NCBI GenBank assembly: GCA_016704325.1 | Contig: JADJAG010000011.1 | Coordinates: 310,001 to 374,000 of the forward strand | DNA from: Chitinophagaceae bacterium | Lineage (GTDB): Bacteria; Bacteroidota; Bacteroidia; Chitinophagales; UBA10324 | DNA length: 64,000 nt | Reading direction: 5' to 3' | Made by a program: the position numbers and the translations under genes | Notes under the pieces: model-generated | Told to the model about the DNA's origin: nothing | What the model saw: the letters and a program-made list of their open reading frames with translations, nothing else | Database searches by the model: none | Shown here: one piece after another, positions 18,078 to 27,462 of the stretch | Numbering within the stretch: position 1 is the first letter of the stretch | How the letters are laid out: the number at the start of each line of letters is the position of its first letter

Positions 18078-20702
18078 ATGTCCATAAGACCAACGGATAC
18101 AAACTATAAATTCCGTGACCTGAAAGTATTCGGGCCTGCTGATCCTTTAGCAGAAAGTAAACGCAAATACCAGCAGGTTCTGGAAGAAGCGACAACTACC
18201 TACCTCTATGCTGAACTATCCTTGTTTAACAAAAGATTTGATGAGGAAGAATGGACGCTGCAGGTGAACCTGAAGGCATTTCACTCCAACGGAAAAGAGA
18301 TCTGTGACCTGAAGGTAGAACGAATCGTTAAAACCGATGAAAACATCGTCTACATCCGCGAAGGATGGGGTAATCCCTCTGCCGGTTCTTTCTGGAAAAA
18401 GGATCAGTACTATTGGGAAGCATGGGTAGAAAGTGTACTGGTTGGTTCAAAAACATTCTATGTATCCAATGCAGGTCCGGTAACCAACGATGCCAATCCA
18501 TATTTCAGCATCGAATCGGTTAAACTGTATGAAGGTCCAAATAACGGGTTAGGCCTTGCCGAAAGAAAATATTTATCGTCGTTCAACAAGCAGGAAACAC
18601 GTTTTGTATGGGCTGAATTGTTATTGCACAACAGGTTGCCTGATATAAACTGGCCCTGTGAAATCTATTTTGATTTTTACAATGATGCACGCCAGTTGAA
18701 GGGTCAATGCATCGAATTTTTTTTCATGAACCCTGATAAGCAGGGGAACTGCACCCTTACCACCGGTTGGGGTTCCGATACAAAAGGCACCTGGTATGAT
18801 GGTGGTTTTACCCTGGAGATCGTATTTATGGATCACCTGATCGGTGTTGTTCCCTTTTTGGTAGGCGAGGAAGCTGTGCCCGGAACTGTTTCATTGCTCA
18901 ATACACCACAATACAAGATTGCCACCGAACAACAACCGGCCGAACCGGCCGAACCAACTGAAACGTTAACTCAGGTGGTTGCGCAGTTGGATCAACTGAT
19001 TGGTCTTACCGGTATTAAAACAAAAATCCATGATTACCTTCAATACCTGGAGTTTACCAGGCTGCGCGCGGAAAAGGGCCTTGCCGACGACGATAAACTG
19101 AACCTGCATGCTGTATTTACCGGAAATCCGGGTACGGGAAAAACAACAGTAGCACGACTGCTTAGCAGGATCTATGCAAAAATGGGTTTGCTCAGCAAAG
19201 GTCACCTGGTGGAAGTGGACCGTGCTGACCTGGTGGCTGAGTATATTGGCCAGACAGCACCACGCACCAAGGAAGTGATTAACCGTGCACGTGGTGGCAC
19301 CTTGTTTATTGATGAAGCGTATGCCCTGGCACGTAAATCGGATGACAGCAAGGATTTTGGAAAAGAAGTAATTGAAATTCTGTTGAAGGAAATCAGTGAT
19401 GGCAAAGGGGATATCGCCATAATCGTGGCAGGATATCCTGATGAGATGACCACCTTTCTTGAATCCAACCCGGGCTTGAAATCAAGGCTCAATCAACGTT
19501 TCGAATTCCCTGATTACCTGCCACAGGAGCTGGCTGCCATTGCCGACTATGCTGCACAAGAGCGCAACCTGGTCTTCTCACCGGAAGCTAAAAAATTCTT
19601 GTATGAAAAGTTGGTAGAAGCATACCGAAACCGCGACCGTTCCTTCGGAAATGCACGCCTGGTAAACGGATGGATTGACGAAGCCAAACTTAATATGGGA
19701 CTGCGTGTGATGGCGCATCAGAATCCTAAATCATTGAACAAGGAAAGCTTTACTACGTTAGAAGCAGGCGACTTCAGGAAAATATTTGCATCGCGTGAGA
19801 ATGAGCTGCCTGACATTCCAACTGATGAATTATTGCTGAAGGAGGCATTGCAGGAATTGAATAGTCTCGTCGGTATGAGTTTCATTAAAAGTGAAATCAA
19901 TGAGATGGTGAAACTTGTAAGGTTTTACCGCGAAGAAGGGAAAGACGTGTTGCGGCGATTTTCTTTACACAGTGTTTTTATGGGTAATCCCGGAACCGGT
20001 AAAACTACGGTAGCACGAATTATTGCAAGAATCTATAAAGCACTTGGTTTGCTTGAAAGAGGACACCTGGTTGAAGTGGACAAACAGGGCCTCGTAGCAG
20101 GTTATATTGGTCAGACTGCAATTAAAACAGCCCATGTAACAGATTCGGCAAAAGGCGGTGTGCTTTTTATTGATGAAGCCTATGCATTGAGCACTGGTTC
20201 TGCCAATGATTTTGGAAGCGAGGCCATAGAAACCTTACTGAAAAGGATGGAAGACCTGCGAGGTCAGTTTGTTGTGATTGTTGCCGGATATACTGAACCA
20301 ATGCACCGCTTCCTCGAATCAAACCCCGGCCTCAGTTCACGATTCGACAAGACACTTGTATTTGAAGACTATACGCCGGAAGAACTTTTTGCCATTGCCC
20401 TAAGTATGCTGAAGGCAGAAGGCTTAGCACCTGATGAGCAGGCTTCCGTACATCTGCAAAACTACCTGCAGATGTTATATGACCGGCGTGATAAGTATTT
20501 CGGTAATGCCAGAAGTGTGCGTAAAGTAGTAGAGGAGGTAATCAAGAACCGTGACCTTCGTCTTGCAGGAATGCCTAAAGCGGAGCGCACACCGGAGCTC
20601 CTTGACAAAGTAATACTGGCAGATATGGAAGAGTTTAAGCTGGCAGAACAAAGTTCAGATACCAGAAAACGCATCGGATTTAGTTTGCCGGGAAAGCACT
20701 GA
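18078..20702 (+). CDS. Twin-AAA+ ATPase of the CbbX/SpoVK type with duplicated N-terminal domain
   Basis: 874-residue cytoplasmic protein with two CbbX/SpoVK-like AAA+ modules. Walker A motifs are GNPGTGKTTVARLL (K355) and GNPGTGKTTVARII (K642); Walker B motifs are TLFIDEAYAL and VLFIDEAYAL, each followed by a VIVAGYPDEM- or VIVAGYTEPM-type segment and an arginine-finger region (SRLNQRFEF, SRFDKTLVF). The first 260 residues hold two copies of an unknown beta-rich domain (about 12-125 and 145-262), each with W/VWAEL-type strands, GWG and a closing VG-x(3)-F-V. A PAEPAEPTE linker joins them to the ATPase. CbbX relatives remodel Rubisco, but no Rubisco is present, so the substrate is unknown. 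Probably monocistronic. Confidence 0.9.
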   Translation: MSIRPTDTNYKFRDLKVFGPADPLAESKRKYQQVLEEATTTYLYAELSLFNKRFDEEEWTLQVNLKAFHSNGKEICDLKVERIVKTDENIVYIREGWGNPSAGSFWKKDQYYWEAWVESVLVGSKTFYVSNAGPVTNDANPYFSIESVKLYEGPNNGLGLAERKYLSSFNKQETRFVWAELLLHNRLPDINWPCEIYFDFYNDARQLKGQCIEFFFMNPDKQGNCTLTTGWGSDTKGTWYDGGFTLEIVFMDHLIGVVPFLVGEEAVPGTVSLLNTPQYKIATEQQPAEPAEPTETLTQVVAQLDQLIGLTGIKTKIHDYLQYLEFTRLRAEKGLADDDKLNLHAVFTGNPGTGKTTVARLLSRIYAKMGLLSKGHLVEVDRADLVAEYIGQTAPRTKEVINRARGGTLFIDEAYALARKSDDSKDFGKEVIEILLKEISDGKGDIAIIVAGYPDEMTTFLESNPGLKSRLNQRFEFPDYLPQELAAIADYAAQERNLVFSPEAKKFLYEKLVEAYRNRDRSFGNARLVNGWIDEAKLNMGLRVMAHQNPKSLNKESFTTLEAGDFRKIFASRENELPDIPTDELLLKEALQELNSLVGMSFIKSEINEMVKLVRFYREEGKDVLRRFSLHSVFMGNPGTGKTTVARIIARIYKALGLLERGHLVEVDKQGLVAGYIGQTAIKTAHVTDSAKGGVLFIDEAYALSTGSANDFGSEAIETLLKRMEDLRGQFVVIVAGYTEPMHRFLESNPGLSSRFDKTLVFEDYTPEELFAIALSMLKAEGLAPDEQASVHLQNYLQMLYDRRDKYFGNARSVRKVVEEVIKNRDLRLAGMPKAERTPELLDKVILADMEEFKLAEQSSDTRKRIGFSLPGKH

Positions 20703-20817
20703 AAGCCCGGTTTTTCGAGAGCTGGTATTTTGCATGCTTTTTTGCTCAAATTATCTTTCTCAGATAATCTGCGTATTGCTCATTATTTTAGCGCCACATT
20801 TTAAATCCTTCCAAATA

Positions 20818-20952
20818 ATGTTACTGCAAATCTGGTTTCCCCAAATTGTAATGGTAGTAGGTGTGCTTGGTGCGCTCTTCTGCTTTATCATGGCGCTTTC
20901 ACCCGAAATAAAAAATGACCATGAACATCACGGTGATGAACATGGCCATTGA
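20818..20952 (+). CDS. Small single-pass membrane protein with His-rich tail
   Basis: 44 residues from ATG 20818: one hydrophobic helix (about 5-28) followed by an acidic, histidine-rich tail (NDHEHHGDEHGH) that could bind a metal ion. An in-frame ATG at 20734 would add 28 hydrophobic residues. The tail composition and compact length look like a real small protein, but I recognise no family and no partner is visible. Confidence 0.45.
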   Translation: MLLQIWFPQIVMVVGVLGALFCFIMALSPEIKNDHEHHGDEHGH

Positions 20953-20999
20953 TTGATTTAAACGGGTTGCCCGTATAGTAACTTTACTTTCGTATTGAT

Positions 21000-21521
21000 T
21001 TACTTGCTTTTTAAGGAAATCAATAATTCATCCAAGCCTTCCATTGCTGTAGCGAAGCCTTCTTTAAAGCCCATTTGAATGGTTGCTTCCAGCTGAGCCA
21101 GATCACTGTATGAGATATGGCATTCCACAAGGGTTATCGGCCCTTTGTCTGTAAATATTATTTCCCATGTTGATTGCGGTAAATCGGTATTCGCATTACC
21201 GGCTGCATCTGCAAAAGCATCAAGGCCGGTAAATTTTTTTTGTCCGGAAACCAATTGAGATTGAATGGTCTTGTATTCTGCCCTGGCCCAATGCTCTTCT
21301 CCATTTGGTCCGACCATTGCGTAATGCCATAGGCCGCCCTCTCTGAAATCCAATGACCTGGTTCTAGCCTTCCAGGGTTTCGGTGCCCACCATTGGTCAA
21401 GCAGTTCACTTTTGGTGTAAGCGTCCCATACCAGCGAGATTTCTGCGGCAAATTCTCTTTTTACTGTGATGGTATTGCTCTGCTTGTTTACAGTAAAATC
21501 AAATGCTAAAAGGTTGTTCAT
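21000..21521 (-). CDS. AHSA1/SRPBCC-domain protein
   Basis: 173-residue SRPBCC (START-like) ligand-binding fold of the AHSA1 type: EFAAEISLVWDAYTKSELLDQWWAPKPW at the N-terminal side and GFKEGFATAMEGLDELL at the C-terminal helix. These proteins are commonly paired with ArsR-type repressors; the ligand is generally unknown. It overlaps the upstream arsR-type gene by four nucleotides (ATGA-type junction), so the two are translationally coupled and share the promoter and operators near 21861-21905. Confidence 0.9.
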   Translation of the reverse strand: MNNLLAFDFTVNKQSNTITVKREFAAEISLVWDAYTKSELLDQWWAPKPWKARTRSLDFREGGLWHYAMVGPNGEEHWARAEYKTIQSQLVSGQKKFTGLDAFADAAGNANTDLPQSTWEIIFTDKGPITLVECHISYSDLAQLEATIQMGFKEGFATAMEGLDELLISLKSK

Positions 21522-21838
21522 TTTTTTTTGTTTTTAATGGTTAATAATACTTTGTCAAGTTCGTTGAAGCGGCTTTCCCATATCTTCCTGAATTGCTCAA
21601 GCCATTTGTCAATTTCTTTCATTCGGGTTTCATTTAGTTCGTAGTAAATCTCTCTTCCTGATTGTTTTTGCTTTACCAGTTGGCATTCTGTGAGTATACG
21701 CAGGTGTTTGGAAACGGCCTGTCGCGTCGTGTCAAAGTGTTGGGCAATGGCATTTGGTGTCATAGCCTGCAAGGCAATCAGTAATATGATGGCCCGCCTG
21801 GTCGGATCAGCAATGGCCTGAAAAACATCTCTTCTCAT
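21518..21838 (-). CDS. ArsR-family winged-helix repressor
   Basis: 106 residues with a winged helix-turn-helix: DPTRRAIILLIALQAMTPNAIA then HFDTTRQAVSKHLRIL (recognition helix) and a beta wing GREIYYELNE. No paired cysteines of metal-sensing ArsR proteins are seen, so the signal is probably not a metal. It is first in a two-gene operon with AHSA1. Two AACYATTCGGTT copies around its promoter are the likely autoregulatory operators. Confidence 0.92.
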   Translation of the reverse strand: MRRDVFQAIADPTRRAIILLIALQAMTPNAIAQHFDTTRQAVSKHLRILTECQLVKQKQSGREIYYELNETRMKEIDKWLEQFRKIWESRFNELDKVLLTIKNKKK

Positions 21839-21860
21839 TGGTAAAATGATTTAGTTATGA

Positions 21861-21905
21861 AACCATTCGGTTGCAAATATATAAGCAACTATTCGGTTTC
21901 GCAAA
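21861..21905 (-). promoter_or_regulatory. Promoter with paired operator sites for the arsR-AHSA1 operon
   Basis: On the minus strand TTTG (21902-21905) and TATATTTG (21874-21881) are exactly 20 nt apart, a textbook Bacteroidota promoter. Two near-identical 12-mers, AACCATTCGGTT (21861-21872) and AACTATTCGGTT (21887-21898), lie 26 bp apart, one just downstream of the -7 box and one between -33 and -7. Each is an imperfect palindrome, as expected for an ArsR dimer that would block RNA polymerase. Confidence 0.75.
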
Positions 21906-22074
21906 TTTTTTTTCAATTTTTTTTAACACCCAATAAAATCAGGGATTGCTTCCACTCATTTACCAAGTCAAAATGGTTTAGGCTAAACTACCGGAGTTGC
22001 TATGTATGCTGAGAAGAAGCTGATGTTTTATCCTTTTATATTAAATATGATTGTATGGCTTACCCCAACAAAAA

Positions 22075-22102
22075 GCCGGACAGGAATTGAATCCTGTCCG
22101 GC
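22075..22102 (-). terminator. Rho-independent terminator of the SprB-repeat gene
   Basis: Perfect 11-bp stem GCCGGACAGGA/TCCTGTCCGGC with a 6-nt loop; on the minus strand it is followed by TTTTTG. It lies 32 nt after the stop of the 22134 gene. Confidence 0.92.
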
Positions 22103-22133
22103 TCTTGAAGGTTAAAACAACCGTTAAGAGTGA

Positions 22134-23912
22134 TTACTTAATCACCATTACTTTTTGTTCAATCCTGTTATCTCCATTTAATACCCTTACGAAATAAACT
22201 CCGTTGGAAAGGTCATTCATATTCCAGGTAATAGTTTGCTCATACCGGCTACCATTCAATTCATTCAGCATAATTTCGCGTCCAAATACATCCAGTAACT
22301 GAACTTTAACTGATCCATCGCTGCCATTGCTAACCGTAATATTCAGGTTGTCAGTAGCAGGATTTGGCCATACATTCAAACTCATTTCTTTTGTTGGAAC
22401 ATCCTTGTTTCCATCTTCCATCTTAGGTGCAATCACTACCACAAATTTCTTTGATGTATGCATACAACCTGAAACCAAATCCGTTACATGAACTGAATAG
22501 TCACCGGATACGCAGGCGCAATAGGTATTCTTATCTGCTGCGCCAACAATCGGCTGACCATTGAGGCGCCACTCATAAGAATAGTTTGGATTGTTTTTAG
22601 TAAACAGCTTCAGACAAGGAGCCTCGCAGCTTGGTGTATTGGGATATATCTCAATTTTTGCTTTTACCAGTTTATAGGCAGTAATAGTTACTTCATCGCT
22701 GGCAACACAACCATTCGATCCGGTTACCGTAACCGTGAATGTGGTGGTTTGTGTAACGTTTGTTACCGGGTTTGCGATATTCGGGTTGTCGACTCCTGAA
22801 GCCGGTGACCAGCTGAAAGTTGCATTTGGATCTGAAGAAACAGCATAAAGTGAAGTAGGATCGTTATGACATTTTGAGTCATCAGCACCTGCATCTACTG
22901 TGATCGTGCATTCAACATCATTCACTATGAAACTTTCCTGAATGGTGCAACCATTCTCATCAGTAACGGTAACGGTATAAGTTCCCGCTGCAAGATTGTT
23001 GCGGTCTTCGTCAGTTGAGCCATCATTCCAGCTGTAGCTGTAAGACCCGGTACCACCGGATACCGTAATATCAATGGATCCATCTGAACCACCTACTACT
23101 GTTACATCCAGGGCTGAACCGGAAAGACCCAGTGCTACAGGCTCTGATATAGTGAAGGTGCTGGTCTTGGAGCATTCATCGTCTTCAGCAGTTACCGTAT
23201 ATACACCCGGAACGAGGTCTGTTCTGTCTTCTGAAGTTGCACCATCGCTCCACTGGTAAGTCACAGTTCCCTGTGCATCAGAAACGGTCACATCAATTGC
23301 GCCATTGTTTTCACCATAGCAGCTAACATCAGTATCCGTTCCACTGAGTGAAAGGGTACAACCGGCATTACAATCCTCATCGGTCTCGGTTTTATCACAA
23401 TTGCTATCAAAATATGATGAGCGCAGGTGCACGCTTTTAGAACCGCTCGGACCGGCTGCATTAAAGGTGCCTTCATTACTGCAATCGCCATCTGCCCCAC
23501 ATTTGTAACTAATGGGCATGGTGTTACAGGTTGTTGCAGGTAAAGAGAAATTTCCGGTATACGTTCCGCCTCCGCCTGTGGCATTGAAACAGAAGTTGCC
23601 ACTTGAACTGCTTTGTACGAACACGGTAATAGTGCTTCCTCCACATTCTGTAACTCCGGTAATAGTCATGGTATAGCTGCCTCCTTCACTTACTTCCCAG
23701 TTATCCGGACCACCACCCTGAGCAGGAGTGTAGTCCACACAACTACCGCTGCCCGAAGTAACTGTTACCACACCTGTGCCATTAGTAGCATAGACAAAAT
23801 GCAGTTGAAAAACTGTTAATAAAAGAAGAGTAAGTGCAAAAAATACAGGTTTTTGCATCTTCTTTTCAGAAGTGTTTTTCCTGATTGTGTCAGGAGTAGA
23901 AATTGTTTTCAT
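22134..23912 (-). CDS. SprB-repeat T9SS-exported surface protein
   Basis: 592 residues. A signal peptide (about 20-42, LTLLLLTVFQLHFVYA) precedes a cysteine-rich N-terminal segment, two SprB-type repeats (GAIDVTVSDAQGTVTYQWSDG and the related GSIDITVSGGTGSYSYSWNDG segment), PKD-like modules, and a type A sorting domain at the end (SLNVWPNPATDNLNI). SprB repeats occur in gliding adhesins of Bacteroidota. The protein should be exported by T9SS and attached to the surface. Start is ATG 23912; a second Met at residue 19 is also possible. Single gene ending at a strong terminator. Confidence 0.87.
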   Translation of the reverse strand: MKTISTPDTIRKNTSEKKMQKPVFFALTLLLLTVFQLHFVYATNGTGVVTVTSGSGSCVDYTPAQGGGPDNWEVSEGGSYTMTITGVTECGGSTITVFVQSSSSGNFCFNATGGGGTYTGNFSLPATTCNTMPISYKCGADGDCSNEGTFNAAGPSGSKSVHLRSSYFDSNCDKTETDEDCNAGCTLSLSGTDTDVSCYGENNGAIDVTVSDAQGTVTYQWSDGATSEDRTDLVPGVYTVTAEDDECSKTSTFTISEPVALGLSGSALDVTVVGGSDGSIDITVSGGTGSYSYSWNDGSTDEDRNNLAAGTYTVTVTDENGCTIQESFIVNDVECTITVDAGADDSKCHNDPTSLYAVSSDPNATFSWSPASGVDNPNIANPVTNVTQTTTFTVTVTGSNGCVASDEVTITAYKLVKAKIEIYPNTPSCEAPCLKLFTKNNPNYSYEWRLNGQPIVGAADKNTYCACVSGDYSVHVTDLVSGCMHTSKKFVVVIAPKMEDGNKDVPTKEMSLNVWPNPATDNLNITVSNGSDGSVKVQLLDVFGREIMLNELNGSRYEQTITWNMNDLSNGVYFVRVLNGDNRIEQKVMVIK

Positions 23913-24512
23913 TTTATTTGATTTTGCGTTAAAAATTATGATGTAAAATTATGTGTGTGCAATCACAGCCGTTGTCTGTTTTAACCTACACCATTACTAC
24001 TACCTAGTTTATATGATATAAATATTTACTATTTCAACGCGGGAATTCATAGAAGTTGCGAACCTGTTTTCCGGGAATAAGTGATAGCATGCTGGAATTT
24101 GGCTGAAAAGGCCATTAACATAATCACATTTATAATTCATTCCTAAATAAGGATATGCCACATCGTTTCCGGCTGTAAATAGCACAGCGTATCAATAAGT
24201 TTAGTTAAAAATGGGTAGTAATAAGTTTAAAAAGTTTGGCGTTTTTAATTCGGGTATGAACCCGCTACCGCCATAAGGGAGGATAATTCATCGTTTGGCC
24301 ATGATGGTGCTACAATGTATTTCACCGATTTTTGAATGGAACAATGCGCAGTTTTCAAGGCACCAATCATTTGCGACAAATGATAACCTGTGTACCGGCT
24401 TATATTGTGCTAATAAATCGCTTATAGTTGCGAAGTGAGCCTGGCTTCATAGATCAATACTTTTGGGAATATGGCATTAAATGCCGCAGTGTCACATGGT
24501 GAAATTGAAATG
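23913..24512. other. 600-bp intergenic region, no gene seen
   Basis: AT-rich spacer between the SprB-repeat gene and the response regulator. I find no ORF with plausible coding character, no tRNA and no strong terminator. TAATTTTA near 23945 on the minus strand might be a weak -7 box for the 22134 gene. Confidence 0.5.
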
Positions 24513-25157
24513 CTATGCCTCGATTAAGTTACAGTATTGGGCAATATTCCTGAAATCCAAAAGGGTTCTGACTCCTGCTTTTTCAAAAATTCGTGCCTTA
24601 TAAGTAGTAATCGTAGAGGAACGCAGTTTGAGCCGGGTCGCAATTTCTTTTACCCGTTTGCCCTGCAGCAGATCAATGGCAACTTCCATTTCTCTTTCTG
24701 ATAACTCATCAAATGGATTTAGATTTGATTCACTGCTTTCATGCAACTTTTTCAAAGCAGTTTTAACAACATCACTTGTATAGTTGCGCCCCATCAAAAA
24801 CAGATTTAAAGCTTTTCTCACCTCGCTTCCATTGCTCAGTTTACTCAAATAGCCGTTAGCACCCATTAATAACAGTCGCCTGGCAAAAATCTCTTCATCA
24901 CTCATGGAATAAACAAGTATCTTAAGTTCAGGATACTGGCTGCGAAGTCTGGGAAATACACTTAACATATTGGTGTCCGGTAACTGCAAGTCAAGCACCA
25001 GGTGGGTGAAAGTCTTTTTTTCAAGTAATTCAAAAAGGTCCTTAGCGCATTCCGCTTCTTCAATCTGCTGACAATTAAACTGAGTATTAAGAATGTATTT
25101 TAAGCCTATTCTGATAACCGTATGATCATCTGCAATTAAAATCCGATAGGTATTCAT
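24513..25157 (-). CDS. NarL/FixJ-type response regulator
   Basis: 214 residues: a receiver domain (D10-D11, phospho-acceptor D56 in LVLDLQLPDT, K105-type region) and a C-terminal LuxR helix-turn-helix (LSEREMEVAIDLLQGKRVKEIATRLKLRSSTITTYKARIFEKAG). It binds DNA upon phosphorylation. No histidine kinase is adjacent, so it is an orphan in this window. The SprB-repeat surface gene is its downstream neighbour, 600 nt away on the same strand. Confidence 0.93.
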   Translation of the reverse strand: MNTYRILIADDHTVIRIGLKYILNTQFNCQQIEEAECAKDLFELLEKKTFTHLVLDLQLPDTNMLSVFPRLRSQYPELKILVYSMSDEEIFARRLLLMGANGYLSKLSNGSEVRKALNLFLMGRNYTSDVVKTALKKLHESSESNLNPFDELSEREMEVAIDLLQGKRVKEIATRLKLRSSTITTYKARIFEKAGVRTLLDFRNIAQYCNLIEA

Positions 25158-26032
25158 ATCAATAAATTTGCTTGAGTTTTGTTAGACAATTGCAACAACT
25201 AAACTGACGTAAACAGATTTTTTCCGGGGAGTGCTGTTATAAAGACATTCCTTATTGAAAAGGAGATAAGTCAGCTCACTATAACAGCGTTTTTCTGATT
25301 CCATCTGGTTAAAAGTTATTTAGAATGCCTGATGAACTTTTTACCGGGAGGAGTCAATTTAATGGCGCTAACAAAAAATCCGTACTCCTGTTCATTTAAC
25401 CTGTCAGTTAGCAACATTAACTTACAGACCCAGGTTTGAAAAAGCGGCACAATGTATGGTAAAAAGGGTATTGCTACTATGACCAGCTCCGTTATATTTT
25501 TATGAATATCTATTTTCAGTTTAGTCAATTAGCATTCCTCCAAATTTCGTCTCAAACTTTAGTTTCAATTGAATCCCTTGTATTATTGTCAACAAGTGCC
25601 CAATATGAAAACTGCTCTTCAGTTATTAGTCGCTCTCAGATCTTGTTCAATTCTAAATTGGTTCGCAATGCATTGATAATTAGGGAAATTTAAAGAATCT
25701 GACAGAATGAATTTGAACTTTAGATGTCCCAACCGGTGCTGATGTACGGTATTTAACTCATCATGGTTTGTGAAAGTAAAAAAGGTATTTACATGCTGGC
25801 TGTCTTTCAGGGCATGAAATCAAAGTATTAAGTAAGGGTTCATAATAAGGCAAGTAAGTTTAACCTTTAGCCCGCAATCAGGCACCTTTGCAATCTTCCA
25901 ATGCATAACCGGTGTTCACCAATTTGTAGCGGGTACACATTATGTTTGAGATCATCAATGAATGACCCTCTAATAACAGCATAAAAAAATCCGGGCAGCA
26001 TCACTGTCCGGATCATTTTTGCAAAAGACTGA
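25158..26032. other. 875-bp intergenic region, only weak ORFs
   Basis: Two short frames (25316-25528 minus, TTG start; 25502-25693 plus) overlap each other and have no recognisable motifs. I see no RNA gene. A terminator at 25989-26013 belongs to the next gene on the minus strand. Confidence 0.5.
25989..26013 (-). terminator. Terminator of the 26033 gene
   Basis: 10-bp stem ATCCGGGCAG/CTGTCCGGAT (one G-T wobble) with a 5-nt loop; on the minus strand it runs into TTTTTTT. 20 nt after the stop codon. Confidence 0.88.
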
Positions 26033-26443
26033 CTATTTAGTGGAAGTCTTTATTACTGTGCCTGTAAAAGTATATTGAATAGGTTGTGCGCCTGCTCTTC
26101 TCCAGGTGCAGGTGCCTTCAATTTTATCGCCTTTCACACTTCCCTGCCAGCCCATTACACCTTCTTTTTCACTGTTAATTGTTGACGTCCAGGTGAAATA
26201 ATCTGCTGTGGGTTTCACATAGGCTTTTGACTCTTTGAAGCCGAGTGAATTAAAATCAGGCGTTTGCATCATGGAGTTGGAAAAAACCAGTGTTTGTACG
26301 ACTGGCGCTTCCGTACTTCCGGTTTTGCTTAGTTCAATCCTGAACTTTTTTCCATCCAGTTGGCTGGAAGTGCTTTGAGCCTGCACCATAGAATATCCTG
26401 TAAACGCTATGGCAATTACCAATAGAAAAATTTTTGCTTTCAT
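26033..26443 (-). CDS. Small secreted protein, unknown function
   Basis: 136 residues with a signal peptide (IFLLVIAIAFTGYSMVQAQ). The mature part (GKKFRIELSKTGS..., TWTSTINSEKEGVMGWQGSVKGDKIEGTCTWRRAG) looks like a small lipocalin-like or avidin-like beta sheet protein: the pattern 'W.G...GD.I.GT..W' measures change of a sample against a background and is common in Bacteroidota secreted proteins without a known role. Single gene with its own terminator. Confidence 0.65.
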   Translation of the reverse strand: MKAKIFLLVIAIAFTGYSMVQAQSTSSQLDGKKFRIELSKTGSTEAPVVQTLVFSNSMMQTPDFNSLGFKESKAYVKPTADYFTWTSTINSEKEGVMGWQGSVKGDKIEGTCTWRRAGAQPIQYTFTGTVIKTSTK

Positions 26444-26564
26444 TTTTAAGGGTTGTAATTAATGATAAAACGAAATTAGTCAATTATCGCAAATAACCAT
26501 TCTTTCTTTACGCGAAAAATCCTGACTTTTGCACTCCGGTAAAAAAACAAATGCCGGAATTCCT

Positions 26565-26637
<73 letters not shown>

Positions 26638-26832
26638 CTTATTAGAGAAGTTTATTGTATTTGTGCTGCCATATTGGTTTTTCATTGCTATGGAAGCTTT
26701 CCATACTGTTACCTGCAGTTATTAATCAATCAGCTTCGGATACATGGCTGGATTCGGTATCTGAAAAAAATCGAAAAAAAAATGGCATGGAATAGGCAAT
26801 CACTGTATCTTACTTTCTAAAACAGACTCACC

Positions 26833-27423
26833 ATGCAACGCGATCTTTTCAATTTCACATTTTGTATTTTTTTACTGGCACTTGCACTCACATCCTGCTC
26901 AAGAAATTCCCATGTTGAGTTTTCCGGACGCTATCATCCGAATACAAAAATTGACAAGTCAACCCCGGTAGTTGTATCTGAATTACCCCATATTGGGGAA
27001 ATAAGCAAGATGCCAGGAGTAAATCCTGATGAAGTATACCTTGCTTCCGCAAATGAAGCGGTTGAAATAGCTGCCCGGCAAATAATTAATAATGTACGAA
27101 GCAGCTATCAACCTGCTATCTCCGCAATTGATAGAAACACTATCATGCAGGCAGACAAAAAGGCGATTAAGAAGGCTACTAAATCGTTCGCCTGGAATGC
27201 ACTGACACATCAATCAACGGAAAAAAGCAAAATGCATAAAGCGTTCTTTTACGCAGCTGCAAGTGAAGAAAAGTTGCTCTATTGCCTGCTGGCCATATTA
27301 CTTCCTCCATTAGCAGTAGCGTTGTGGGAGGATGGTATTACCATTAATTTTTGGCTGGACATACTATTCACTTTATTGTTTTGGATACCGGGAATCATCT
27401 TTGCCTGGATAGTAATAATTTAG
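26833..27423 (+). CDS. Lipoprotein with C-terminal YqaE/Pmp3 membrane domain
   Basis: 196 residues. A lipobox (LLALALTSC) is followed by a 120-residue alpha-helical, lysine-rich linker and a C-terminal Pmp3/YqaE domain (about 147-196): LLYCLLAILLPPLAVALWEDG then NFWLDILFTLLFWIPGIIFAWIVI. Pmp3/YqaE proteins are usually about 50-residue membrane hydrophobins linked to salt and membrane stress. Here the domain is fused to a lipoprotein part. Single gene; function unknown beyond envelope association. Confidence 0.8.
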   Translation: MQRDLFNFTFCIFLLALALTSCSRNSHVEFSGRYHPNTKIDKSTPVVVSELPHIGEISKMPGVNPDEVYLASANEAVEIAARQIINNVRSSYQPAISAIDRNTIMQADKKAIKKATKSFAWNALTHQSTEKSKMHKAFFYAAASEEKLLYCLLAILLPPLAVALWEDGITINFWLDILFTLLFWIPGIIFAWIVII

Positions 27424-27462
27424 CGGAATTATAGTATAGCAATACCTAAAGTTACCGTTTTT

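Noticed and set aside
20688..20711. Terminator after the AAA+ gene
   Set aside because: The CCGGG/CCCGG stem is only 5 bp with a long loop and overlaps the stop codon; too weak to call.
25316..25693. Two short overlapping ORFs (minus 70 codons; plus 63 codons)
   Set aside because: They overlap in opposite directions, one starts with TTG only, and neither shows a signal peptide, domain or conserved motif.
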